NCBI RefSeq assembly: GCF_036711975.1
Contig: NC_091972.1
Span: 687,001-751,000 of the forward strand
Reading direction: 5' to 3'
Source: Onthophagus taurus
Lineage: Eukaryota > Arthropoda > Insecta > Coleoptera > Scarabaeidae
Length of the DNA: 64,000 bases
Under the pieces are notes generated by a model. The model was given only the letters and a program-made list of their open reading frames with translations, was not told the origin of the DNA and did no database searches. The position numbers and the translations under genes were made by a program. Positions 1 to 10,500 of the stretch are shown here, in pieces. Positions within the stretch are counted from its first letter, which is position 1, and each line of letters opens with the position of its first letter.

Positions 1-1270
1 AAGTAACTCTCCAAACTCCGCATCCAGGACAAATATTGAATCCCTAAATTCTCAGTACCCCGACACACTTACATTTTACAAAGCTCAACTCACAGATATC
101 GAATTGTCGAACCTCCTACATAAACAATTTTCTCGCACTCACACTACAACACCCTATCAGTTATTGCTACAACCCACAACGCTACCTGATATCAAATTAT
201 GGTGTGAAATATCAACGGAATCTCCGCGAATCTACATTCCGCAGCAATTTAGAGAAATAGTTATACAAAAATTTCATGGTTTATCTCACCCTGGCATTCG
301 AGCAACCATTCATTTAATAAAAACAAAATTCTTTTGGCCTCATATGTCGAAACAAATTCGTATTTGGACAAAATCATGTTTACAATGCCAGAAAGTTAAG
401 ATACAAAGGCATACAAAATCGCCAATTCTCAAAATCAAAGTTCCAAAAGTTCGATTTGAACACATTCACATTGATTTGGTTGGCCCACTTGTTCCATCTC
501 TTGGATGTACTTATCTGCTCACAGTCATTGAGCGTTTCACACGGTGGCCAGAGGCTTTTCCTCTAAAAGATATCTCTGCAGCCTCTATTGCAGATACTCT
601 TTTCAGGCATTACTTCAGCTGAATTCAGCTCATCCGCTGAATTAGTTTATGGTCAGCAACTCAGATTACCAGGAGAATTTTTCTTACCTACCGAACCATC
701 AATTGAAACTGAACCATTATTATCACATTTAAAATCATCTTTTGCTGACATTAAACCAGTTCAGTCAACCATACATTCCAGCCAAAAACCTTTTGTTCAC
801 AAAGAATTATTCAGGTCAAACTTACTGGAATTAAACCTACGTTGTCTCCTAGGTACGAAGGTCCCTTCAGAGTGTTGAAGAGATTTTCAAAATTTTTCGT
901 TGTATTGAAAGACAGTAAAGAAATAAATGTAAGCCTCGATTTGCTGAAACCGGCTTTCTTTCTGAACGAAAACGTTTCTCCTGAAGTCAACAATTTAATA
1001 ATTAATAAAACTAAAAAAGTACATTTTAAATTTTAATTCAAATTTTTGACTAAATGTTATCCCTCTTTCTGTTCTTTCTTTATAGGAGGGGAAGTGGATG
1101 TAGCGTGCTGTGGCAGCAGCTCCATTTAAAAACATAAAATTGTATTTCATTTGTTATTATTTTTATATTTGCACACAATTGTTTTTGAAGCAAAACATAA
1201 CAGACGCAAAATAAAAAGTCTGCCAAAAAGTTAATTTTATTATTATGTTGGCTAATACCTCATAGCCACA
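1..1270 (+). mobile_element. 3' end of a Ty3/Gypsy LTR retrotransposon (degenerate)
   Basis: The segment holds the end of a Gypsy pol gene, a purine tract at 1084-1098 and then a TGTAGCGTG start typical of an LTR at 1099. The right LTR edge is uncertain; a CA at about 1268-1269 is a candidate, giving an unusually short LTR that may be truncated. The element lies in the intron just upstream of the exon that begins at 1306 and has the same orientation as that gene. It continues beyond the left window edge. Confidence 0.7.
2..1036 (+). pseudogene. Gypsy pol remnant: integrase with internal deletion
   Basis: The frame is open from base 2, so the piece is cut by the window edge. It reads as the integrase zinc-binding region (HGLSHPG with the later CLQCQK giving the HHCC pattern) and the first part of the catalytic core (HIDLVGPL containing the first Asp, then TVIERFTRWPEAFPL). 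At about 600-625 the frame breaks and sequence jumps to the far end of the core (SAELVYGQQLRLPGEF), so the part with the second Asp and the Glu is missing. A third frame at 842-1036 gives the C-terminal GPY-like module (RYEGPFRVLKRF). Because the catalytic triad is incomplete and the frame is broken twice, this is a dead copy. Family assignment rests on the HHCC spacing and the RWPEAFPL motif. Confidence 0.8.
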
Positions 1271-1305
1271 ATGATTAATTAAATTATTTTTTTATTACTT
1301 TAAAG

Positions 1306-2177
1306 GTGGTAGCGATGGTGAACGTGATCGTCGTTATAAACCAAGTAGACGTTCGAAAAGTAGAGAATCTCCATTTTCCGATATCTCTCATAATCGTCAT
1401 AAAGGTGATTCCGGGCCGCCGTTGAGATCACGTGCAAAACATCATCATGAAAAACCTCACTTCGAACGGGATTTCCCCCAAGAATTAAAAAAGCAAAGTG
1501 AAATTCCTAACTTGAGCAATAAGAAAACATCGACGTTGGGTCGAAAGAAAAAAGATACAAGTCCAAAAACGGAAGAAGTGAATACGTTCCCCCGAAAATC
1601 AACGCAAAGATGTCAATCGCTTTTTGAAAACGATTTTGTTCCGACGGAAACCGATAGTCCCGAATCGGTAGGTTTATCGAAGAGATTTACGTTTGAGAAT
1701 GATTTTGAAACATCGGAAGCTGATTCACCAATCATTAAATCAACGAGACATGAAGTTGAAAAAGAGAAAAATGTGAAGTTGTGTTTTCAAAAACCTGGTT
1801 ATCAGAGAAATAAGCAAAGATCGTTGTTTGAAGATGATTTTTCTCCAACAGAAAGAGTCGAAAGTGTTAATGAAAGTTCTGGAATTTCGAGTATTAAGGA
1901 AGAAGGTGTTCAGGATGAGCAGGGAGTTTCAACGTTTTCTGTTTCTAACGTGAAAGGAAATGGGATTAGAAAGAAAATATTGTCTAAAGGACGATTATCA
2001 AGTAATTCTCATGATGGTTTAAAGAAATCGGAGTCTGTAAATATCTTTGCTAGAGAAAACGATCCGTTTGATGATGAATTTTTTTCGGGGGGAAATAGCG
2101 TAAATAGTGAAAAGATTTCACCAAGAACGACTGAATTGAAATGGACGCAACAGTTCGACGACTTCAAAAGAAAATAA
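1306..2177 (+). CDS. Last exon of an unidentified protein with AP2-binding-like motifs
   Basis: An AG acceptor at 1304-1305 opens a frame (codon phase 1: two bases finish a codon) that reads without a stop to TAA at 2175-2177, about 290 residues. The start is inside the gene; earlier exons are outside the window. The protein is polar and Ser/Lys/Arg-rich with no globular domain that I recognise. It repeats an acidic aromatic motif: SLFENDFVPTE, FTFENDFETSE and SLFEDDFSPTE, followed by NDPFDDEFF. FxDxF and DPF motifs are known ligands of the AP2 alpha-appendage in endocytic adaptors such as Dab2 and AAK1. A Disabled-type (Dab) adaptor C-terminus is one possibility, offered as inference only. 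A possible polyadenylation signal AATAAA lies at 2789-2794. A Gypsy remnant sits in the preceding intron. Confidence 0.72.
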
Positions 2178-3052
2178 TTAGTAACTAATAAATAATAGGT
2201 GATTTGTTGTACCCATTTTATAATTAATATAAATTATAATAACTAATATTCATTAGGAAAAGAATGTAATTTTAATGAAAATAAGAAATATGACGAAAGT
2301 TAGAGTCTGAAATATTTTTTTTAAGTTATCTTTTTGAATCTATTAAAAATGATTTGAAATGTTGATTACTATTACCACTAATTTATAGAATCACGCGGCT
2401 TTGCTTTGTGCAAACCACATTAATAATAACGTATACTTACTCATATTTCGTTACATGTTACATCAACATATCCATTTGCACATAATCTCAACTCTGTACT
2501 TAAAAAAATGCTAATTGAATAACAAATTACGGGTCTATATGATCTGCCGGATTATTTTGTATAGATTAAAAAATCAGGTAAAGTAAATAATGTTGCTAAA
2601 TTATATTTTTTGTGTTCAAAGAAAACTTATTTAATTAAGAATTATATAATTTATTACTTTATACTACATTTCAATTGTACACGAAAAATGTTACGAGTTA
2701 AACTTTTTTGTTTATTTAAAAGACTGCATGTAAATACATGTTAACACGAATTAATGTTATAATGTGATTCTGATCTGTGTATTACGGAAATAAAAGAAAA
2801 ACACAAAAAAAAAGAAACTTAAAATAAACAACACCTAACAACAAAATATTGGTCCAAAAAGAATAAAAGTTTTTACTTGTTGTAAGTAAGCACGTTGTAA
2901 ATGGAATCGATCCATTAATCCTGTAGGTAGCAATGACAAGGAATGTTTGTAAAAATACTCATTTTGTTAATGAACAAATAAAATTACTAAGATTATATTC
3001 CATTTTTTAAATAATATAAGTTGCAATACTCAACGGTTTTAATTTGATAACA
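2178..3052. other. AT-rich 3' flank, no gene seen
   Basis: This stretch is probably the 3' UTR and downstream flank of the preceding exon. AATAAA occurs at 2187-2192, too close to the stop to be likely, and again at 2789-2794. I see no open frame, RNA gene or repeat in it. Confidence 0.5.
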
Positions 3053-3237
3053 TTGATTATATCCGTGATTTTAATTATGTCTATAATTAAAAAATTTAAA
3101 TGCTTTATTAATTAAGTCTATTATAGTTAAATATATTATAAGAACTTTTTTGTTAATTTGCTGTATCGATTTTTTTCTACCTCTTTTTACACAAAAATAT
3201 ATTTATTTATGCCTTAAAAAATTCTTAACATTTTTGT
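3053..3237. repeat. Direct repeat, left copy, flanking satellite array 1
   Basis: About 185 bp starting with TTGATTATATCCGTG recurs at 4874-5059 with only a few differences, in the same orientation. The two copies bracket the 173-bp satellite array. This suggests a segmental duplication or an unequal exchange that included the array. Confidence 0.8.
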
Positions 3238-3252
3238 ATTTTTTTTTAAATA

Positions 3253-3420
3253 AAAAGTAAGTATTAAAAATTAAATATTCAAAGCTTAAGTAACGTAAAA
3301 AATTTTTGGTAAATTACTGATATTACCTTCCTTACACGTAAAAAGAGTAAATTAACAGAAACTACAGACTGCTACACTTTCAGGCTTCATTTTAATTGTG
3401 CCTGTAATACCAATAGCAAT
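3253..3420. repeat. Dispersed repeat, also at 7176-7427
   Basis: The stretch from AAGTATTAAAAATTAAAT to GTAATACCAATAGCA recurs at 7176-7427 in the same orientation. The second copy carries an extra block of about 70-80 bp in the middle. The satellite array begins exactly where this copy ends. Confidence 0.75.
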
Positions 3421-4872
3421 AATTGGGTTCAATCTTTTTATGGATCTAGTCTTTATGGTCCATTACTAAGGTTTTATGTATAAAAAGTATTTCTCCATCG
3501 CTTTTATTTTATGAGTTATGATTGAGTTAATTTTCGAAAATCGACAATTTTGATGTTTAACCGGTTTAGAGCTTATAAATAAATAATGGTAATAATTGAA
3601 TTCAATCTTGTTATGGATCTAGTCTTTATGGTTCACTACTAAGGTTTTATGTACAAAAAATATTTCCCCATCGCTTTTATTTTATGAGTTATGATTGAGT
3701 TAATTTTCGAAAATCAACAATTTTGATGTTTAATCGATTTAAAGCTACTAAATAAAGAACGGTTATAATTGGGTTCAATCTTTTTATAGATCTAGTCTTT
3801 ATGGTCCATTACTAAGGTTTTATGTATAAAAAGTATTTCTCCATCGCTTTTAGTTTTTGAGTTATGATTGAGTTAATTTTCGAAAATCAACAATTTTGAT
3901 GTTTAATCGATTTAGAGCTTATAAATAAAAAATGGTAATAATTGGGTCCAATCTTTTTATGGATCTAGTCTTTATGGTCCATTACTAAGGTTTTATGTAT
4001 AAAAAATATTTCCCCATCGCTTTTAGTTTATGAGTTATGATTGAGTTAATTTTCGAAAATCAACAATTTTGATGTTTAATCGATTTAGAGCTTATGAATA
4101 AAAAATGGTAATAATTGGGTTCAATCGTTTTATGGATCTAATCTTTATGGTCCATTACTAAGGTTTTATGTACAAAAAATATTTCCCCATCGCTTTTATT
4201 TTATGAGTTATGATAGAGTTAATTTTCGAAAATCAACAATTTTGATGTTTAATCGATTTAGAGCTTATAAATAAAAAAATGGTAATAATTGGGTTCAATC
4301 TTTTTTTGGATTTAGTCTTTATGGCCCATTACTAAGGTTTTATGTATATAAAGTATTTCTCCATCGCTTTTAGTTTTTGAGTTATAATTGAGTTAATTTT
4401 CGAAAATCAACAATTTTGATGTTTAATCGTTTTAGTGCTTATAAATAAAAAATGGTAATAGTTGGGTTCTATCTTTTTATGGATCTAGTCTTTATGGTCC
4501 ATTACTAAGGTTTTATGTATAAAAAATATTTCCCCATCGCTTTTATTTTATGAGTTATGATTGAGTTAATTTTCGAAAATCAACAATTTTGATGTTTAAT
4601 CGATTTAGAGCTTATAAATAAAAAATGGTAATAATTGGATTCAATTTTGTTATGGATCTAGTCTTTATCGTCCATTACTAAGGTTTTATGTATAAAAAAT
4701 ATTTCCCCATCGCTTTTATTTTATGAGTTATGATTGAGTTAATTTTCGAAAATCAACAATTTTGATGTTTAATCGATTTAGAGCTTATAAATAAAAAATG
4801 GTAATAATTGGGTTCAATCTTTTTATGGATCTAGTCTTTATGGTCCATTACTAAGGTTTTATGTATAAAAAA
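3421..4872 (+). repeat. Satellite array 1, about 173-bp monomer, about 8.4 copies
   Basis: A marker string (GTCTTTATGG) recurs at about 3449, 3622, 3795 and 3968 and onward, giving a period of about 173 bp. Each monomer carries GAGTTATGATTGAGTTAA and a CGATTTAGAGC box. Monomers differ by a few percent. The same satellite recurs at 8576-9967 inside DHX30 intron 3. No coding potential is seen. Confidence 0.92.
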
Positions 4873-4873
4873 T

Positions 4874-5059
4874 ATTGATTATATCCGTGATTTTAATTAT
4901 GTCTTTGTAAATAAAAAAATTAAATGCTTTATTAATTAAGTCTATTATAGTTAAATATATTATAAGAACTTTTTTTGTTAATTTGCTGTATCGATTTTTT
5001 TCTACCTCTTTTTACACAAAAATATATTTATTTATGCCTTAAAAAATTCTTAACGTTTT
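4874..5059. repeat. Direct repeat, right copy, flanking satellite array 1
   Basis: This is the second copy of the block at 3053-3237 and begins at the point where the last satellite monomer is cut off (AAAATATTGATTATATCC). The orientation is the same as the left copy. Confidence 0.8.
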
Positions 5060-5532
5060 TGCCTTTTTTTTATTAAAATGAGGTAAGTATTGTAATAATT
5101 TTAACATTCTCTTAGTTCACCGAGAGAACATAACCTAGAATTTGTGACAGAGAGATTTTTTGTTGGTGAAAATCTCATCTTAAACCGTTTTGTTTACTTT
5201 CAAATGTATCAATTATTGTAGTTCAGCTCCTAAAGCACATTTTTCATCCATCGTTTGAGGTTTTAACGTTATTTTGAGGAAGAAATCCTTGATTTAAATT
5301 TGAATTTTTCCAACTTTACTCATTGTTGAAATTTGGCGTGTACTCCAATGTATGTCTAAAAACAAGAAAAGACAGCGTTGAATACGAAGTTTTATTACGT
5401 TTCATAAAGGAATAAGGGAGAAATCAACGAAAAAAGAATTTAATTTTGAAGGTTAATTCTGAGAAAGATCAAGAGATGACGCTAGTTTCGAAGCAAGAAT
5501 TTTGAATTTTGAAAAGGGCGCGAAGCTAAGAG

Positions 5533-5578
5533 CCAATCAGAAACGAGGAAAAAACAGTTGGAGTGCCGGGGTATATAA
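5533..5578 (+). promoter_or_regulatory. Promoter-like cluster: CCAAT box plus TATA box
   Basis: AGCCAATCAG (CCAAT at 5533-5537) is followed about 35 bp later by GTATATAAGG (TATATAA at 5572-5578), then by a GC-richer stretch with GTCGTCGTCGG, in otherwise AT-rich DNA. This layout is common in LTRs of insect retrotransposons, so a solo LTR is as likely as a host promoter. I found no clear LTR ends. Confidence 0.4.
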
Positions 5579-7175
5579 GGAGATCGCGAACAGGGAGTGG
5601 GAGAGTCGTCGTCGGACCAGCGTCGAATCCACGTCGTCAGATAGAAGAAATTTTGAATCTCAAGAGATAACCTCAAAAATTTAAGATAATTTTTTTAAAA
5701 AGTCAAATCAACTTACAATATTAAAATAAAAAGTGAATCATCCTACAACCTATTCCGAAAACTACCGATACTTCTTCGAGATCATCCAAGACCCTATTTC
5801 CGAAGAACAAACAGTTTAATTTCCCGTAAGAAGAATCCTGTAGACAATCCAGAAAATTAGTTAGTGCCCCCAACACAAGAGACAATCCATAATCCAGATA
5901 CCACATTGAACTCCAATCCTTTCTTTTTCACAGTGAGTTGGATGATAATTTTATTTTATTATTTAACATAACCTACAAAAAGAAAAATCAAAGAATCAAA
6001 CTCAAAGAACAACTCACAAGAGTTTCCTATAATTTTGATGAATACTTACTTGTGTGTAAAGATTTATTAGTTTTCTTGAATAACGTTCATTTATTTAATT
6101 CTATTTTTTTTAACGAGTTTGATGACAACTTAAGACATCAGCCATTTGTTATTTTTAAAGAACGGTTCTAACCATAGTTCTAACCATAGATAATGTATAG
6201 ATGTGACATTAGCGTTGAATTTTTGTCGCTCAGCACTAGCGCCACCAAATGCTTGATTCCATACTAATATCTAATACCGCCAATTTCAATTGTGACATAT
6301 TTTTTATTCTAAAAAAACTTTTCAGATAATTTTTTGATTTTAGGGCAATTAAGAAGTGTATGTTTTATACTTAAAAATTTTATTTAAATATTGAATGTTG
6401 TAAAATAAAAGTACAGTTTTGAACAGTAAAAAACTTAAAACTAAGATAATAAACAATTTTCTATCTATAGAGCTATAAACAGAAATAATAATAAATAAAA
6501 TAACTGAAATTTACAATTAAAGTAGTTAGAAATGTTAAGAATATCACCAAAATTAACATTAATTCAGTTATGTGTACTAATTCAGACTAGAGAGTTTATG
6601 TTCTGTATCACATTATAATTTATGTTCCTAATTCGTTTCCAATCTTAAAGCATTATCACATTCTGATTGTTGGTCTTATGTGCTCCATCCTAAAACATTC
6701 ATAAAATAAAAATGTATAAGTGAAGTTGTTACTATAGTTATATTAAAATTTTAATATTTACCTGACCTTACATTAATTGCTGTAGCAACAATTGTGCTGA
6801 AACTTATGCACACAAGCCAATTTTGGTTCTAACTAGTTTTATCCTACTCTCTCTCTCTCAAATAATAAACGGGTTCTCTCTAATATCGATATTTTAGTCG
6901 ATAACCGCTGTTATCTATTTTATTTAAAAATTTATCTCTCGTAAATAAGCATTGTTATTAAAGTTAATTTAGGAAAACCATTTTTTTTGTTACTCATAAA
7001 ACGAGTTAATTTGATTTTGTGTTAATTAAATGATTTTTTTGTCGAACCTGATTAACATTCTTTTGAACCTGAACTTGCCCGAAACTCTGAGTTTTTTTTA
7101 ATAAGAGTCTCTTAAAATTAAAGAAACCCAAATTTATAGATTAATAACTTGTGTATAAAACATCACACAAGTAAA

Positions 7176-7427
7176 ACAGTATTAAAAATTAAATATTCAA
7201 AGATTAAATAACGTAAAAAATTATTGTTCAGGTGCTGAAACTCGATCGGAGTTAGTTCGTTGAAATTTAGTATAAGACGGGTACTGAGATACAGAACACC
7301 ATATTTGCGTAAATCAGTAGCTTTCTTATTACTGATATTACCTTCCTTACACGTAAAAAGAGTAAATTAACAGGAACTGCTACACTTTCAGGCTTCATTT
7401 TAATTGTGCCTGTAATACCAATAGCAC
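7176..7427. repeat. Dispersed repeat, second copy of 3253-3420
   Basis: The same sequence as 3253-3420 occurs here with an internal block (around 7230-7315, containing CTCGATCGGAGTTAGTT) missing from the other copy. It lies just beyond the 3' end of the DHX30-type gene. Confidence 0.7.
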
Positions 7428-7478
7428 CCAAAAGAAGGTTAATAAAACGCTAAGTATTACAACAACGATAAGAAAATA

Positions 7479-7484
7479 TTTATT
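7479..7484 (-). terminator. Polyadenylation signal of the DHX30-type gene
   Basis: AATAAA on the minus strand lies about 71 bases past the stop codon at 7555-7557. No other canonical signal is closer. Confidence 0.55.
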
Positions 7485-7554
7485 AAAACAAAATCAAAAC
7501 ACATAGCAGTTGATTATCAACTGACAATAAAATAATCTGGCTATCTAAAAAAAA

Positions 7555-10500
7555 TTACGAAATCTTAACATCCTCTAAGAGACTATTAAGTATATTTAAC
7601 ATTTCATCCCAATTTTTATTGACATTTTCATTATAAACACCACTGTTTGTTAATTGAAAGATGTAATATTGTAACATTGATTGCAAAACTTCTTTACAAC
7701 TTTGTATCGCCTCCGCTTGGCTGAAAATAAAATTAATTAATATAATAAATAAACTTATAAAATATGTTACCTTCTATCACAGATGTATTTATATTTAGTA
7801 TTCTCTAACTTTAAAAGTACTTGATCGGTTGAGTTAATGTCAGAGGAATGTTCATTTTGAGGTAACTAAAAAACATATAATAATAAATTTTTAAATGAAC
7901 TAAAAACAGTAATAAATACATTTTCTATAATTATTTTATTGTTTTTAAATAAAAGTAGGGTAAGCAATGAGACTAAACTTGTTTCTCTAATTACACTAGT
8001 TCTTCGAACGTTTGAAACAACTTCATTTATATAAATTAAGTAATCACTTGAATATGAAGCGCGTCTGCTATTAACGCTTTCAGTTGTGATTACTGCATTA
8101 TGACCACTTCTAAAAGGCGAATGAAAGTATTAAATAATTGGACGAAAAATATTAAAAATTTTCTTACCTTGTTAATAAAACGTGTTTTTTCTTTTTTCCT
8201 TTTACTTTTGATGAGTATTCCATTAAAGTACCAACACCAGATAGTAAAACTCCTTTTATCAACTCATCATTATCAGATAAATCATCAGAAATTGGTAAAA
8301 CATTTTTCAAATATTTTTCTAAGTATTCAAAATGAATATCTCTTAATTCTAAAATAAATAAATAAATTTTAGAAGGTTTCACTTTCACTAGAATTAGAAT
8401 ATTTCGAGTTCTTTTGAAAAAGTGTTTGATGTTTCTGTATACCAGTGGTGTCCACTAATTTTTGATCAAGATCGACTTTTTATATAAATGTCTTGCCTGT
8501 TTTTTGTTCTGAGGCCCAGATATGGATATTTCAGACTCATGATTTTCTTGGCGATCGACATTATGGCCACCACTGATTTAGAGCTTATAAATAAAAAATG
8601 GTAATAATTGGGTTCAATCTTTTTATGGATCTAGTCTTTATGGCCCATTACTAAGGTTTTATGTATAAAAAATATTTCCCCATCGCTTTTATTTTATGAG
8701 TTATGATTGAGTTAATTTTCGAAAATCAACAATTTTGATGTTTGATCGATTTAGAGCTTATAAATAAAAAATGGTAATAATTGGGTTCAATCTTTTTATG
8801 GATCTAGTCTTTATGGTCTATTACTAAGGTTTTATGTATAAAAAATATTTCCCCATCGCTTTTATTTTATGAGTTATGATTGAGTTAATTTTCGAAAATC
8901 AACAATTTTGATGTTTAATCGATTTAGAGCTTATAAATACAAAATGGTAATAAATAGGTTCAATCTTTTTATGGATCTAGTCTTTATGGTCCATTACTAA
9001 GGTTTTATGTATAAAAAATATTTCCCATTCGCTTATAGTTTTTGAGTTATAATTGAGTTAATTTTCGAAAATCAACAATTTTGATGTTTAATCGGTTTAG
9101 AGCTTATAAATAAAAAACGGTAATAATTGGGTTCAATCTTTTTATGGATCTAGTCTTTATCGTCCATTACTAAGGTTTTATGTATAAAAAATATTTCTCC
9201 ATCGCTTTTATTTTATGAGTTATGATTGAGTTAATTTTCGAAAATAAACAATTTTGATGTTGAATCGATTTAGAGCTTATAAATAAAAAATGGTAATAAT
9301 TGGGTTCAATCTTTTTATGGATCTAGTCTTTATGGTACATTACTAAGGTTTTATGTATAAAAAATATTTCCCCATCGCTTTTATTTTATGAGTTATAATT
9401 GAGTTAATTTTCGAAAATCCACAATTTTGATGTTTAATCGATTTAGAGCTAATAAATAAAAAATGGTAATAATTGGGTTCAATCTTTTTATGGATCCAGT
9501 CTGTATGGTCCATTACTAAGGTTTTATGTATAAAAAATATTTCCCCATCGCTTTTATTTTATGAGTTATGATTGAGTTAATTTTCGAAAATCAACAATTT
9601 TTATGTTTAATCGGTTTAGAGCTTATAAATAAAAAATGGTAATAATTGGGTTCAATCTTGTTATGGATCTAGTCTTTATCGTCCATTACTAAGGTTTTAT
9701 GTATAAAAAATATTTCCCCATCGCTTTTATTTTATGAGTTATGATTGAGTTAATTTTCGAAAATCAACTATTTTGATGTTTAATCGGTTTAGAGCTTATA
9801 AATAAAAAATGGTAATAATTGGGTTCAATCTTTTTATGGATCTAGTCTTTATGGTCCATTACTAAGGTTTTATGTATAAAAAATATTTCCCCATCGCTTA
9901 TAGTTTTTGAGTTATAATTGAGTTAATTTTCTAAAATCAACAATTTTGACGTTTAATCTATTTAGAGCAGTGGTGTCCACTAATTTTTGATCAAAATCGA
10001 CTTTTTATATAAATATCTTGCCAAGATCAACCGAAGGGTTTAACCTTCCTTTTTTTTTGCTCTGAGGTTCAGATATAGATATTTCAGATTTATGATTTTA
10101 TCGATGTTATGGACACCACTGCTGTATATGATGTAAGTCATCATGAGCAATAAGGCTCCATAACATCAAAAAAAAACGGATACGCAGACAACTGGATGCT
10201 GACTACCAATCATAAAGAATTGGTGACTACTGAGCAAATACCAATAAATGACCTAGCCACCCTGAGGAGATATTTCCGCGATTGGAGATTGCTGCACAAA
10301 GTCACCAAGAGTCCCAGTTTAACAACAGGATGGCCTAACTTACAGGTTTTCACAAAAACTTAGTTAACATATTTTGTCAAACTAACTGATTCGTCAAACG
10401 CTTTTCCAAAAAACGCATGGCTTAACCCGAAACTGTCTAGTTCTAGGTCGAGCATTAGTTCTAGTTGTAGTTTATACAGGGAATTTCATATAACTCGCAA

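Larger units (their letters stand above)
5060..7554. other. Intergenic region, no confident gene
   Basis: The region lies between satellite array 1 and the 3' end of the DHX30-type gene. It contains a TATA/CCAAT promoter-like cluster near 5533-5578, a short CT run near 6849, and the repeat copy at 7176-7427. The open frames at 5502-5684 and 5938-6171 resemble no protein I know. The DHX30-type 3' UTR occupies roughly 7479-7554. Confidence 0.45.

Noticed and set aside
10140-10340. GC-richer stretch with a partly open frame (DLATLRRYFRDW)
   Set aside because: The frame is short and interrupted, and no family is recognisable; it could be a decayed element but cannot be supported.
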